Shown: in pieces, positions 1-4,995 of the stretch | How positions within the stretch are numbered: position 1 is the stretch's first letter | How the letters are laid out: the number at the start of each line of letters is the position of its first letter | DNA from: CG2-30-40-21 sp043806395 | GTDB lineage: Bacteria > UBA9089 > CG2-30-40-21 | Direction of reading: 5' to 3' | DNA length: 7,703 bases | NCBI GenBank assembly: GCA_043806395.1 | Contig: JAZDHC010000080.1 | Coordinates: 1-7,703, forward strand | The notes under the pieces: model-generated | Databases searched by the model: none | What the model was told of the DNA's origin: nothing | What the model saw: only the letters and a program-made list of their open reading frames with translations | Program-made: the position numbers and the translations under genes

Positions 1-19
1 CGCTTATCGAATCTTCATC

Positions 20-57
20 CGATCTCGGTTCTTACGCCCGATCTCGATTCTTCGTCA
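20..57. repeat. Two imperfect tandem copies of a 19-bp unit
   Basis: Two adjacent 19-bp units (20-38 and 39-57) share CGATCTCG-TTCTT with a few differences. No open frame of recognisable character runs through them. They lie at the window edge, so more copies may exist to the left. The rest of 1-118 shows nothing else I can name. Confidence 0.35.
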
Positions 58-119
58 GCTTTTTGTTGTTGCTAAGTCTTTCTCTTTCTGCACGCTAACC
101 AATGATTAGACTTTTATAG

Positions 120-137
120 GGTGCTGTCCCCGGTTTT
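120..137 (+). repeat. REP copy A
   Basis: Exact copy of GGTGCTGTCCCCGGTTTT, also present at 1459-1476 and 2057-2074 in the same orientation, with a variant at 200-216. This copy lacks the A-run and C(G/A)GG left arm that precede the other copies, having TATAG instead, so its hairpin is degraded. It lies downstream of the RAYT fragment on the minus strand, where such repeats usually sit relative to their transposase. Confidence 0.75.
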
Positions 138-158
138 CCCCTGGGACGAGCATTAAGA

Positions 159-290
159 CTAAAACCGATATGGAGACTTCGAAAATGATAAAAAAACCGG
201 GTGCTGCCACCGGTTTCCGTGCCTGTAATTACCCCTTTGTGTAACATGATGAGGTATGTTTGGTATGATAATTCTTGCTATTCTTGCCAT
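159..290 (-). pseudogene. RAYT (REP-associated tyrosine transposase, Y1_Tnp family) N-terminal remnant
   Basis: A minus-strand frame beginning at ATG 288-290 reads MARIARIIIPNIPHHVTQRG, then NYR. This is the hallmark start of Y1_Tnp/RAYT single-strand transposases, in which the HHVTQRGN stretch is the first conserved block. The match stops after residue 23 (about position 222), exactly where REP copy B begins. The frame then runs through the repeat and unrelated DNA to a TAG at 159-161. The catalytic HUH pair and the Tyr of full-length proteins (roughly 150-300 aa) are absent, so it is inactive. Its 5' leader is further split from it by the insertion sequence at 305-1423: REP copy C and the leader lie on the far side, from about 1424. 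The GGGGACAGCACC-type REPs around it are probably its own substrates. The family call rests on 23 residues but the motif is distinctive. Confidence 0.7.
194..216. repeat. REP copy B, variant with perfect hairpin
   Basis: AAACCGG (194-200) and CCGGTTT (210-216) are perfect 7-bp complementary arms around a 9-nt loop GTGCTGCCA. It is a diverged copy of the GGTGCTGTCCCCGGTTTT repeat (TGTCCC replaced by TGCCAC), preceded by the same A-run as copies C and D. It forms the downstream break point of the RAYT remnant. Confidence 0.7.
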
Positions 291-304
291 AATAAATAAA
301 TATT

Positions 305-320
305 ATTAGGACTTACGCAA
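305..320 (+). repeat. Terminal inverted repeat, left end of the IS
   Basis: ATTAGGACTTACGCAA, perfectly complementary to 1408-1423. The transposase TAA (313-315 on the plus strand, read in reverse) is embedded in it. Confidence 0.85.
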
Positions 321-1346
321 GAACCATCTTAACAGTAGGTAATTTAAGTTGAAGTCGCAAATAGTCTGACAATAGTTCATGCTTAACCTGATAAATAGTT
401 CGCTTGGTTTTTTGAGCCACTTGTTTAAGACATACCCATACCAAAATAGCACAACCAATATGATTTCTGACAATCCTGGCCTTGCGACATTGACATTGTT
501 CCAGTCCAGTGACTTGCTTGGTCTCACGATGAAACTGCTCAATTTTCCAACGCAAGCTACACCCCTCTTGTACAGCCTGAGTATTATTTTCCAGTAAAGT
601 CGTTTGTCACGACATAGTCCGTACTCTTGAGTAGACAGCACAACCCGAAACAGTTTCACTTGTGTGTCTTTTGGGAAAGCCCTTGATCTTCACAACTTTG
701 CCTCGTTGCCTTTCTTCTTTAGACCATTCCAATGTATCTACTCGACGATAAGCTTGATCACCGCCCGAATCGTCCACTTGGCGATTATCTTTGAAGAGGA
801 CAATAATACACTTTCTTCAGCTTCTCAATGAAAAGCATTACTTCCTTGGTCGCATACCATGTATCCATCAGCACGGCATAAAATTGAAGCTGTTTTTGGT
901 ACACACAATTCGTTAGCATATCGCATAGGTGATCCAACTTCGTTTTGCCATCGACACTCAGGGTCATAGATACGATAATCAATGACCCAAAATTGTTCTG
1001 TAACTGAATTGACATATACACAAGTCACTACGCCAATGCCTTTGATGATACCATGCGCATTGCCACTGTATTGTCGTCGCACCAGTTCAATCTTGTGCGA
1101 ATAGTTTTTGTCTATCACTCCTGTCAAGAAAACAATGTAACCATTATCACATTGTACTACTTGTTCCTTTACATTTTCCCAAACCAAATGGGGTGCTATC
1201 CGATCCCCTGCCAAATATCTGTTAATCTTGTCGTGACTAAATGCCTCGGCGTGATCTGCAAAATTGGTCAGCGTATAATTGATCTGGCTGCTAACTAAAT
1301 ATTGGCAGTAATCCAAACGAGTAATGGGTTGTTTTATGATTTTCAT
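313..1346 (-). pseudogene. IS701/IS4-like DDE transposase with multiple frameshifts
   Basis: The conceptual protein starts at ATG 1344-1346 (MKIIKQPITRLDYCQYL) and ends at the TAA in the left inverted repeat. Reading it through needs five frame changes, each consistent with one extra base: near 950 (after RIYDPE, resuming at DGKTKLDHL), 794 (resuming KDNRQVDD), 675 (AAAA run, resuming DTQVKLF), 628 (resuming TDYVVTND) and 588 (AAAA run, resuming NNTQAVQ). Family landmarks survive: a second catalytic Asp in VLMDTWYATKE and the C-terminal RWKIEQFHRETKQ block with the expected Glu. The first Asp box, expected as VFDDTVID, reads VFLTGVID, which suggests paired compensating indels near 1115. The start is placed at the ATG rather than upstream because the upstream TTG is the -35 hexamer. 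The IS701 versus IS4 placement is uncertain; inactivity in the sequence as given is clear. Confidence 0.85.
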
Positions 1347-1353
1347 AGCCAAG

Positions 1354-1382
1354 AGTATACTCGTTATTGTTTCTTTTGTCAA
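1354..1382 (-). promoter_or_regulatory. Consensus promoter of the IS transposase
   Basis: On the minus strand TTGACA (1377-1382) and TATACT (1354-1359) are separated by exactly 17 bp. The -10 box ends 7 nt before the ATG at 1346, so transcription would begin at or next to the start codon and the mRNA would be leaderless or nearly so. No Shine-Dalgarno sequence is present. Confidence 0.7.
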
Positions 1383-1407
1383 CTATTTTTTGTAACTATT
1401 TTTTGTT

Positions 1408-1423
1408 TTGCGTAAGTCCTAAT
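1408..1423 (-). repeat. Terminal inverted repeat, right end of the IS
   Basis: TTGCGTAAGTCCTAAT, the perfect complement of 305-320, marking the transposase-promoter end of the element. Confidence 0.85.
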
Positions 1424-1449
1424 TATTATACAAATAGTATTTTGTCAAT

Positions 1450-1476
1450 AAAAAAACGGGTGCTGTCCCCGGTTTT
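1450..1476 (-). terminator. REP copy C acting as intrinsic terminator of the tiny-protein operon
   Basis: The plus strand holds GGTGCTGTCCCCGGTTTT at 1459-1476. Read on the minus strand the same DNA is AAAAC(C)GGG, loop GACAGCA, CCCGTTTT and a run of seven T (complement of A 1450-1456). That is an 8-bp stem with one bulged base followed by a T tract. It starts 19 bp beyond the TAA at 1495 of the minus-strand gene pair. This is both a member of the dispersed REP family and a plausible Rho-independent terminator. It also marks the original upstream side of the RAYT remnant. Confidence 0.6.
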
Positions 1477-1494
1477 GCCCTAATGTCTGGCTTT

Positions 1495-1623
1495 TTAAGT
1501 TTTGCTGGTAAGAGTATTTATCACTTGTTCAAGTTTTTTTTCACCCTGATTTAGCACCTTAAGTCCTTTATAGACTATCCAAACAGCAATAGCTAAAAAT
1601 ATAATTTCAATTATCAATTTCAT
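1495..1623 (-). CDS. Tiny single-pass membrane protein (42 aa), unknown function
   Basis: The frame encodes an N-terminal hydrophobic helix (about residues 3-18, LIIEIIFLAIAVWIVY) followed by a basic, charged tail (KGLKVLNQGEKKLEQV) that looks amphipathic. The ATG at 1621-1623 lies inside the last codons of the upstream gene, so the two frames overlap by 17 bp and translation is probably coupled. GGAAGGG directly abuts this ATG, which is too close for a good ribosome site. A TTG three codons earlier (1630-1632) has GGAGG (1641-1645) at an ideal 8-nt distance and would give a 45-aa product, so that start is a serious alternative. I do not recognise a family. The layout (helix, then cytoplasmic coiled tail) mirrors its neighbour, as if the pair works together at the membrane. 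A REP-type terminator follows the stop. Confidence 0.5.
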   Translation of the reverse strand: MKLIIEIIFLAIAVWIVYKGLKVLNQGEKKLEQVINTLTSKT

Positions 1624-1792
1624 CCCTTCCAATTTTTTCACCTCCAAGATGCTTTAATAATAAATCTAAAAGTTTCTCTTTTTCTTTTTCTAATTTAATT
1701 ATGCTTCTAAATTGAAATAATAGTAATAAGATTATCAATACAGAAGGTAATCCTATATCTTTCACGGCATCAAAGATAATCTTAATATCCAT
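1607..1792 (-). CDS. Small single-pass membrane protein with charged coiled tail (61 aa)
   Basis: After a short amphipathic N-terminus (MDIKIIFDAVKDIGLPS) comes one membrane helix (about residues 18-29, VLIILLLLFQF) and a strongly charged heptad-like tail (KLEKEKEKLLDLLLKHL, 34-50). The shape, including the GLP turn before the helix, resembles small YvrJ-type proteins of Firmicutes, but I cannot claim homology. The ATG at 1790-1792 has only a distant AGAGG, about 14 nt upstream. A perfect consensus promoter lies about 100 nt upstream (1899-1927), and the next small membrane gene overlaps its 3' end. Composition is very AT-rich. Holin-like or toxin-like roles are possible for such pairs; nothing in the sequence decides this. 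Confidence 0.55.
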   Translation of the reverse strand: MDIKIIFDAVKDIGLPSVLIILLLLFQFRSIIKLEKEKEKLLDLLLKHLGGEKIGRDEIDN

Positions 1793-1898
1793 ACTATATA
1801 TTTTCTACCTCTTACATAATATTATTAGGATTAGGATTAGAACAGTCTCTCTTTACTCTTTATCCAATCTCCTACCTTCTCATTCTCATCTTTTTTTA

Positions 1899-1927
1899 AT
1901 TATATCACTGCTGATTAATCCTGTCAA
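1899..1927 (-). promoter_or_regulatory. Perfect sigma-70 promoter for the tiny-protein pair
   Basis: On the minus strand TTGACA (1922-1927), a 17-bp spacer and TATAAT (1899-1904) match consensus at all twelve positions. The expected start is near 1892, giving a purine-rich leader of about 100 nt before the ATG at 1792. The leader contains a mini-frame (ATGAGAATGAGAAGGTAG) and a CTAATC-like short repetition. The remaining DNA from 1928 to 2049 shows no gene I can support. Confidence 0.7.
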
Positions 1928-2049
1928 TTACTTTTTTTCATTTATTTTATGCCAGCATGAATAGTCGTAATGACCATAGTAGTTTCAGATATCTCAAACC
2001 TCCTCGTATAATTAACGAATCCGCTTCTCATAATTGCTCAATAACCTAA

Positions 2050-2078
2050 AAAAACAGGTGCTGTCCCCGGTTTTGCCC
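2050..2078. repeat. REP copy D
   Basis: An A-run and CAGGTGCTGTCCCCGGTTTT followed by GCCC, nearly identical to copy C (core 2057-2074). On the minus strand it has AAAAC(C)GGG against CCTGTTTT and a T-run, one mismatch weaker than copy C as a hairpin. It abuts the inverted-repeat element that begins at 2087. Confidence 0.75.
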
Positions 2079-2086
2079 AAAATTAT

Positions 2087-2234
2087 ATCCGCAGATTACG
2101 CAGATTTTCGCAGATGACGGATGAATGAAGGAGTGGAGAAGAGACTGCTGTTTTTTTTGATCCTGTTTTTGAACCGTGCCATTTTTATTCCATCTCTCTG
2201 TATTTATCTGCGAAAATCTGCGTAATCTGCGGAT
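2087..2234. repeat. 148-bp element with 29-bp perfect terminal inverted repeats
   Basis: Positions 2087-2115 and 2206-2234 are exact reverse complements over 29 bp, and the match stops sharply at both edges. Each arm is built of three phased CGCAGAT units (at 2090, 2099 and 2109 in the left arm). The 90-bp interior holds no gene, only a run of T and AT-rich DNA. As RNA it could form a very long stem. The form is that of a MITE or a non-autonomous repeat, though no target duplication is evident. Its right edge is 15 bp upstream of the -35 box of the cyclophilin promoter. Confidence 0.8.
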
Positions 2235-2249
2235 TAATCAAATTTTTGC

Positions 2250-2277
2250 TTGACATTTTGATACTTTATGGTATAAT
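2250..2277 (+). promoter_or_regulatory. Consensus promoter of the cyclophilin-DUF202-nucleotidyltransferase run
   Basis: TTGACA at 2250-2255 and TATAAT at 2272-2277, 16-bp spacer, all twelve positions consensus. Start expected near 2284, giving a leader of about 25 nt with AAGGAGG (2297-2303) six bases before the ATG at 2310. No other promoter of this quality is visible before the downstream three genes. Confidence 0.8.
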
Positions 2278-2309
2278 TTTAGGAAATGTCAAACACAAGG
2301 AGGATTTAC

Positions 2310-2990
2310 ATGAAAAGGTTGAGTGTTTATTTTATATGCCTATTATTTACATGGGCTTCAATGGGATGTGTAAAAAAAACGGTGACAGAAAAGCAGGAAA
2401 CTGTAGTTGAAAAGACCGTTGATCAAGAAATAGCAGGCACACAAACGCAAGAAAAAGGAGTAAGTACTATGATTAAGGAAGAAATATCTGAGAAAAAGCA
2501 AGAAGAGATCGCTGTTATTGACACTAAATTTGGCAAGATACAGATTAGATTTTTTGAAGATGATGCCCCAAATCATGTCCAGAATTTCAAAAAACTTGCC
2601 AAACAAGGGTTTTATAATAACACAACCTTTCATCGAGTTATACCCGGATTTATGATCCAGGGCGGTGATCCTAATACTAAGGATGATGATCGTTCAAATG
2701 ATGGCATGGGTGGTCCTGGTTATACTATCAATGCTGAATTTAACAGTCGTTCTCATCAACGAGGCATTGTTTCTATGGCAAGATCTAATGACCCAAACAG
2801 TGCCGGCTCTCAATTCTTTATCTGTGTGGCACCAGCTACATTTCTGGATAGACAATATACAGTCTTTGGAGAGGTGATAGATGGGATGAGTGCTGTGGAC
2901 AAAATAGTCAGTGTCCAAAAAAATCCGCAGGATAATCCATTAGAAAAAATACCCATGACTGTAACTGTAATGAGTGTGCCGGAGAAATAA
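2310..2990 (+). CDS. Exported cyclophilin-type peptidyl-prolyl cis-trans isomerase (226 aa)
   Basis: Catalyses cis-trans isomerisation of Xaa-Pro bonds, assisting folding. Residues 1-20 form a basic-hydrophobic signal ending in MGC (Cys20), a possible but non-standard lipobox because the -3 residue is Ser. A Thr/Glu/Lys-rich linker runs to about 65. The cyclophilin domain is 66-224 and has FHRVIPGFMIQGGDP (catalytic Arg109, Phe114, Gln117), GSQFFIC (Gln168, Phe170) and FLDRQYTVFGEV. The cyclosporin-contact Trp of human CypA is Phe178 here, as in bacterial drug-insensitive forms. An ATG nine codons further upstream is excluded because the strong Shine-Dalgarno fits 2310. An in-frame ATG at 2469 (Met54) has its own AAGGAG eight bases upstream and would yield a signal-less protein. 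DUF202 follows after 9 bp. Confidence 0.92.
   Translation: MKRLSVYFICLLFTWASMGCVKKTVTEKQETVVEKTVDQEIAGTQTQEKGVSTMIKEEISEKKQEEIAVIDTKFGKIQIRFFEDDAPNHVQNFKKLAKQGFYNNTTFHRVIPGFMIQGGDPNTKDDDRSNDGMGGPGYTINAEFNSRSHQRGIVSMARSNDPNSAGSQFFICVAPATFLDRQYTVFGEVIDGMSAVDKIVSVQKNPQDNPLEKIPMTVTVMSVPEK
2455..2471 (+). promoter_or_regulatory. Internal ribosome site and in-frame ATG inside the cyclophilin gene
   Basis: AAGGAG at 2455-2460, an 8-nt gap, then ATG at 2469-2471, codon 54 of the gene and in frame. Initiation here would remove the signal and part of the linker and give a 173-residue cytoplasmic cyclophilin containing the entire catalytic domain. Confidence 0.45.
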
Positions 2991-2999
2991 AGGAGAAAT

Positions 3000-3320
3000 A
3001 TGATGAGTACTAAGAATCCCTACGAGCGATTTCGCGGTAACGATCTAATCCTTAGAGACGAGTTAGCAACCGACCGAACGCTCTTGGCGAACGAACGCAC
3101 TGTAGTCGCATATCTGCGTGGGGCAACCTCGCTGATTATTGCGGGCATCACTTTTGTGCATTTTTTCAAGACAGGTCTGCTTCATTATGTCGGACTTGCA
3201 TGTATTCCGTTTGGCGTGGCCGTCGGGATATTCGGATATTGGAGATATCGGAAGATGGACAAATCCATTCGAGATATCAGAATGTCCCTCAATCAGCAAG
3301 CAAAGGAAGCAATCGTGTAA
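3000..3320 (+). CDS. DUF202 family inner-membrane protein (106 aa)
   Basis: The N-terminal half carries the DUF202 signature RDELATDRTLLANERTVVAY, ending in LR (about residues 20-41). Hydrophobic helices follow at about 43-57 (TSLIIAGITFVHFF) and 62-82 (HYVGLACIPFGVAVGIFGYW), then a basic tail. The family includes E. coli YidH and the VTC1 transmembrane domain of yeast; its biochemical role in bacteria is not established. Two successive ATGs (3000 and 3003) follow AGGAG at 2991-2995. The second has the better spacing (7 nt), so the true product may be 105 aa. The gene is about 49% GC by hand count against roughly 36% in the cyclophilin gene just before it, which suggests a different origin. 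It is placed 9 bp after the cyclophilin stop and shares its promoter. Confidence 0.9.
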   Translation: MMSTKNPYERFRGNDLILRDELATDRTLLANERTVVAYLRGATSLIIAGITFVHFFKTGLLHYVGLACIPFGVAVGIFGYWRYRKMDKSIRDIRMSLNQQAKEAIV

Positions 3321-3346
3321 TGCTCGAAATTACGAGGAAAATGATC

Positions 3347-3529
3347 ATGATTCAGAAAGTGGTAAAGAAAGTCAACTTAAACGACTACTCCGAAGTCAAG
3401 GATAACCTTACTTACTGGCTATCTAAGAGTCCGGAAGAACGAGTTGCAGCCGTTGAGCTTTTGAGGAAACAATACAATGGAAGTTCAGCCAGACTTCAGA
3501 GATCTGCTTGCGTTATTCAACGCACATAA
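3347..3529 (+). CDS. Small soluble protein (60 aa) paired with the nucleotidyltransferase
   Basis: The start is set at ATG 3347 because GAGGA (3334-3338) lies eight bases before it; ATGs at 3320 (overlapping the DUF202 stop as TAATG) and 3341 are alternatives. The protein is charged, with a helical core WLSKSPEERVAAVELLRKQY (24-43) and a basic end GSSARLQRSACVIQRT. From memory, proteins with the pattern PEER-AAVE-LR-QY-GSSARLQR recur directly upstream of this type of nucleotidyltransferase, sometimes under the misleading label 'toxin secretion, membrane fusion protein'. Its last 17 codons overlap the start of the next gene in another frame. The conserved pairing suggests a partner or antitoxin-like role, which is inference. 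Confidence 0.75.
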   Translation: MIQKVVKKVNLNDYSEVKDNLTYWLSKSPEERVAAVELLRKQYNGSSARLQRSACVIQRT

Positions 3530-3923
3530 AGTTGATTACATGATAGTTGGTGCATATGCACTTGCATATCATGGAGTTCCACGATATACAGGTGATATCG
3601 ACATTCTCGTACATCCTGATTTGCAAAATGCTCAGCATATTCTCTGTGCACTTAAGGAGTTTGGTTTTGGGTCTATTGGACTGAAGGCTGAGGATTTTGA
3701 GTCTCCTGATAAGGTTGTACAGCTTGGAGTTGCACCAGTTCGTGTGGATATTGTAACTTCGATAACTGGAGTCTCCTGGGAAGAAGCTGTTGCTGACCGA
3801 AAGACAGAATTCTATGGTGATATTCCGGTGCAGTACATCGGAAAAGATCAGTTCATAATAAATAAGCATGCAATTGGTCGAAGAAAGGACATTGCTGATT
3901 TGGAAGCACTTGGCGAAGAATAA
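3477..3923 (+). CDS. MNT-like nucleotidyltransferase, DUF6036/AbiEii-type (148 aa)
   Basis: A minimal nucleotidyltransferase fold of the polymerase-beta superfamily. The nucleotide-binding start is VGAYALAYHG (24-33), followed by the metal-binding GDIDI (Asp40, Asp42) and a third carboxylate at Asp91 in RVDIVTS. The C-terminal INKHAIGRRKDIADLEAL (128-145) is the block common to DUF6036 and AbiEii-like proteins. All three acidic residues are present, so it should be able to transfer a nucleotide; the target is unknown. Length is normal and the frame intact. The ATG at 3477 has GAGGAA (3463-3468) eight bases upstream and lies 53 bp inside the preceding 60-aa gene, a layout typical of translational coupling. 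No HEPN toxin gene is adjacent, unlike classic MNT/HEPN pairs. Confidence 0.85.
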   Translation: MEVQPDFRDLLALFNAHKVDYMIVGAYALAYHGVPRYTGDIDILVHPDLQNAQHILCALKEFGFGSIGLKAEDFESPDKVVQLGVAPVRVDIVTSITGVSWEEAVADRKTEFYGDIPVQYIGKDQFIINKHAIGRRKDIADLEALGEE

Positions 3924-3961
3924 TTGATTCGTCTAACCCTTTGCTGAAACGGATGGTGTAA

Positions 3962-3990
3962 ACGCTGCCAATGAACCATGGCATTAGCGT
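3962..3990. terminator. Imperfect hairpin between convergent genes
   Basis: ACGCT-GCC(A)ATG, loop AAC, CATGGC-(ATT)-AGCGT. It is the only clear stem in the 79-bp gap between the nucleotidyltransferase and holA, which converge here, so it could serve both strands. There is no real T-run on either side (only TTT on the minus strand), so the terminator role is weak. Confidence 0.35.
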
Positions 3991-4002
3991 ATCGGTACCC
4001 AA

Positions 4003-4995
4003 TTATCCTCTCTGACAAAGCCTGAAAACCAATACTTCCATAACTACGAAATACAGTTTTGGATCCTGACTTTTCAGGCTGATATCTGTCTCAAGAAGAA
4101 GGTTAAATGCATTCCTTAAGTCTTGTTCTTGATGAAACTCTGCCTGTTTCAATAGTGAAGATTGTTGGATAGGCCAATTAATTTTTAGTGTTTTCCATAT
4201 CTGCGGGAGGGGTATACCTTGCTTTTGCAGAAGTTTTAGCTTGAAGATGTTACGAAGATGTCTGGTTATCATAAAGAGTATTTTTACTGGCTCTTCTTTT
4301 TGAGACAACAAATCATTTAATACCTTTATAGCCTGTTGCGACTTTTTCTGTCCAATAGTATCCATGAGTTCAAAGATATTAGCCTCCCTGTTATTGCTTA
4401 CTACCTCAGTCACATCAATAGCCTCAATGCATTCCTTTTTCCCTACAAAGAGACATAGCTTTTCTATCTCTGAAGACAATTCTAATAATCCTGTGCCTGC
4501 CTTAGAAATAAGGAGATGACTGGCATCTGGATGTATCTTTTTTTTATATTTCTGTAGCTGTTGTCCAATCCAAGCATTAAGCTCTGATTCATAAAGAGGG
4601 TAGAAATTTACTACCTGACATCCACCAGGACCAACATCTTTTTCTATTTTTTCTGTAATGAGGATTAAACATGTATGAATCGTTGGTGATTTCAGGTATG
4701 GGGTTAATTGTGCCTTAGCCTCTTTAGAAAGCTTAGAGAAATCTTTGACAATAACCAGCCTTTTTTTTGCTCCAAATGGCATGGCTTTGCAAGCATTAAT
4801 GATTGTAGCTGCCTGACTATTATCCCCATAGATTACTTGAAAATTAAACTCAATCTCTTCCCCAGGGGTAAACAATCGACCTTTTATATTTTTAACACAT
4901 TCTTCCTTAAGATATTCCTCCGGTCCAGCCAAAAGATAAACAGGCAATAATTCAGATTTTTTTAATTCAGAGAGAAAGTGTTTATATGCTATCAT
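4003..4995 (-). CDS. holA: DNA polymerase III delta subunit, clamp loader (330 aa)
   Basis: Delta is the clamp-opening 'wrench' of the replicative clamp loader: it binds the beta clamp and cracks one interface. The length is typical (about 330-345 aa). Landmarks are LPVYLLAGPEEYLKEE (17-32, the N-terminal fold that touches the clamp), PFGAKKRLVIVKDF (73-86), the middle-domain ELSSEIEKL (172-180), NNREANIFELMD (201-212), the C-terminal collar helix ILFMITRHLRNIFKLKLL (239-256) and the closing LLETDISLKSQDP (299-311). As usual for delta there is no Walker motif. The start is taken as ATG 4993-4995, since the preceding 12 codons from a TTG do not resemble the family. No Shine-Dalgarno is visible, and a TATAAT ends four bases before the ATG. 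The gene stands alone on the minus strand. Confidence 0.9.
   Translation of the reverse strand: MIAYKHFLSELKKSELLPVYLLAGPEEYLKEECVKNIKGRLFTPGEEIEFNFQVIYGDNSQAATIINACKAMPFGAKKRLVIVKDFSKLSKEAKAQLTPYLKSPTIHTCLILITEKIEKDVGPGGCQVVNFYPLYESELNAWIGQQLQKYKKKIHPDASHLLISKAGTGLLELSSEIEKLCLFVGKKECIEAIDVTEVVSNNREANIFELMDTIGQKKSQQAIKVLNDLLSQKEEPVKILFMITRHLRNIFKLKLLQKQGIPLPQIWKTLKINWPIQQSSLLKQAEFHQEQDLRNAFNLLLETDISLKSQDPKLYFVVMEVLVFRLCQRG

Larger units (their letters stand above)
305..1423 (-). mobile_element. Insertion sequence, about 1.12 kb, IS701/IS4-like DDE element, decayed
   Basis: The ends are perfect 16-bp inverted repeats, ATTAGGACTTACGCAA at 305-320 and its complement at 1408-1423. With these ends the flanks give a 4-bp direct repeat TATT (301-304 and 1424-1427). 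Taking ends at 307 and 1421 gives a 5-bp ATTAT instead, so the duplication is ambiguous in this AT-rich site. The element carries one minus-strand transposase gene whose stop codon lies inside the left inverted repeat. TTAGGACTTACGCA-like ends with this type of transposase are, from memory, common in cyanobacterial elements. It landed between the RAYT start codon and its upstream leader and REP. Confidence 0.85.

Noticed and set aside
1347..1382. N-terminal extension of the transposase from a TTG at 1382
   Set aside because: The TTG is the first half of the TTGACA -35 hexamer. The conserved protein starts at the ATG at 1346.
1424..1448. TTGACA...TATAAT at the right flank of the IS as the RAYT promoter
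   Set aside because: The spacer is only 12 bp, outside the working range, and at 17 bp the -10 match is poor. It is kept only as leader sequence.
1930..2040. Small minus-strand frame after GAGGAGG near 2005
   Set aside because: The only start at the right place is a TTG too close to the ribosome-like motif and the product would be about 16 residues. Not supportable.
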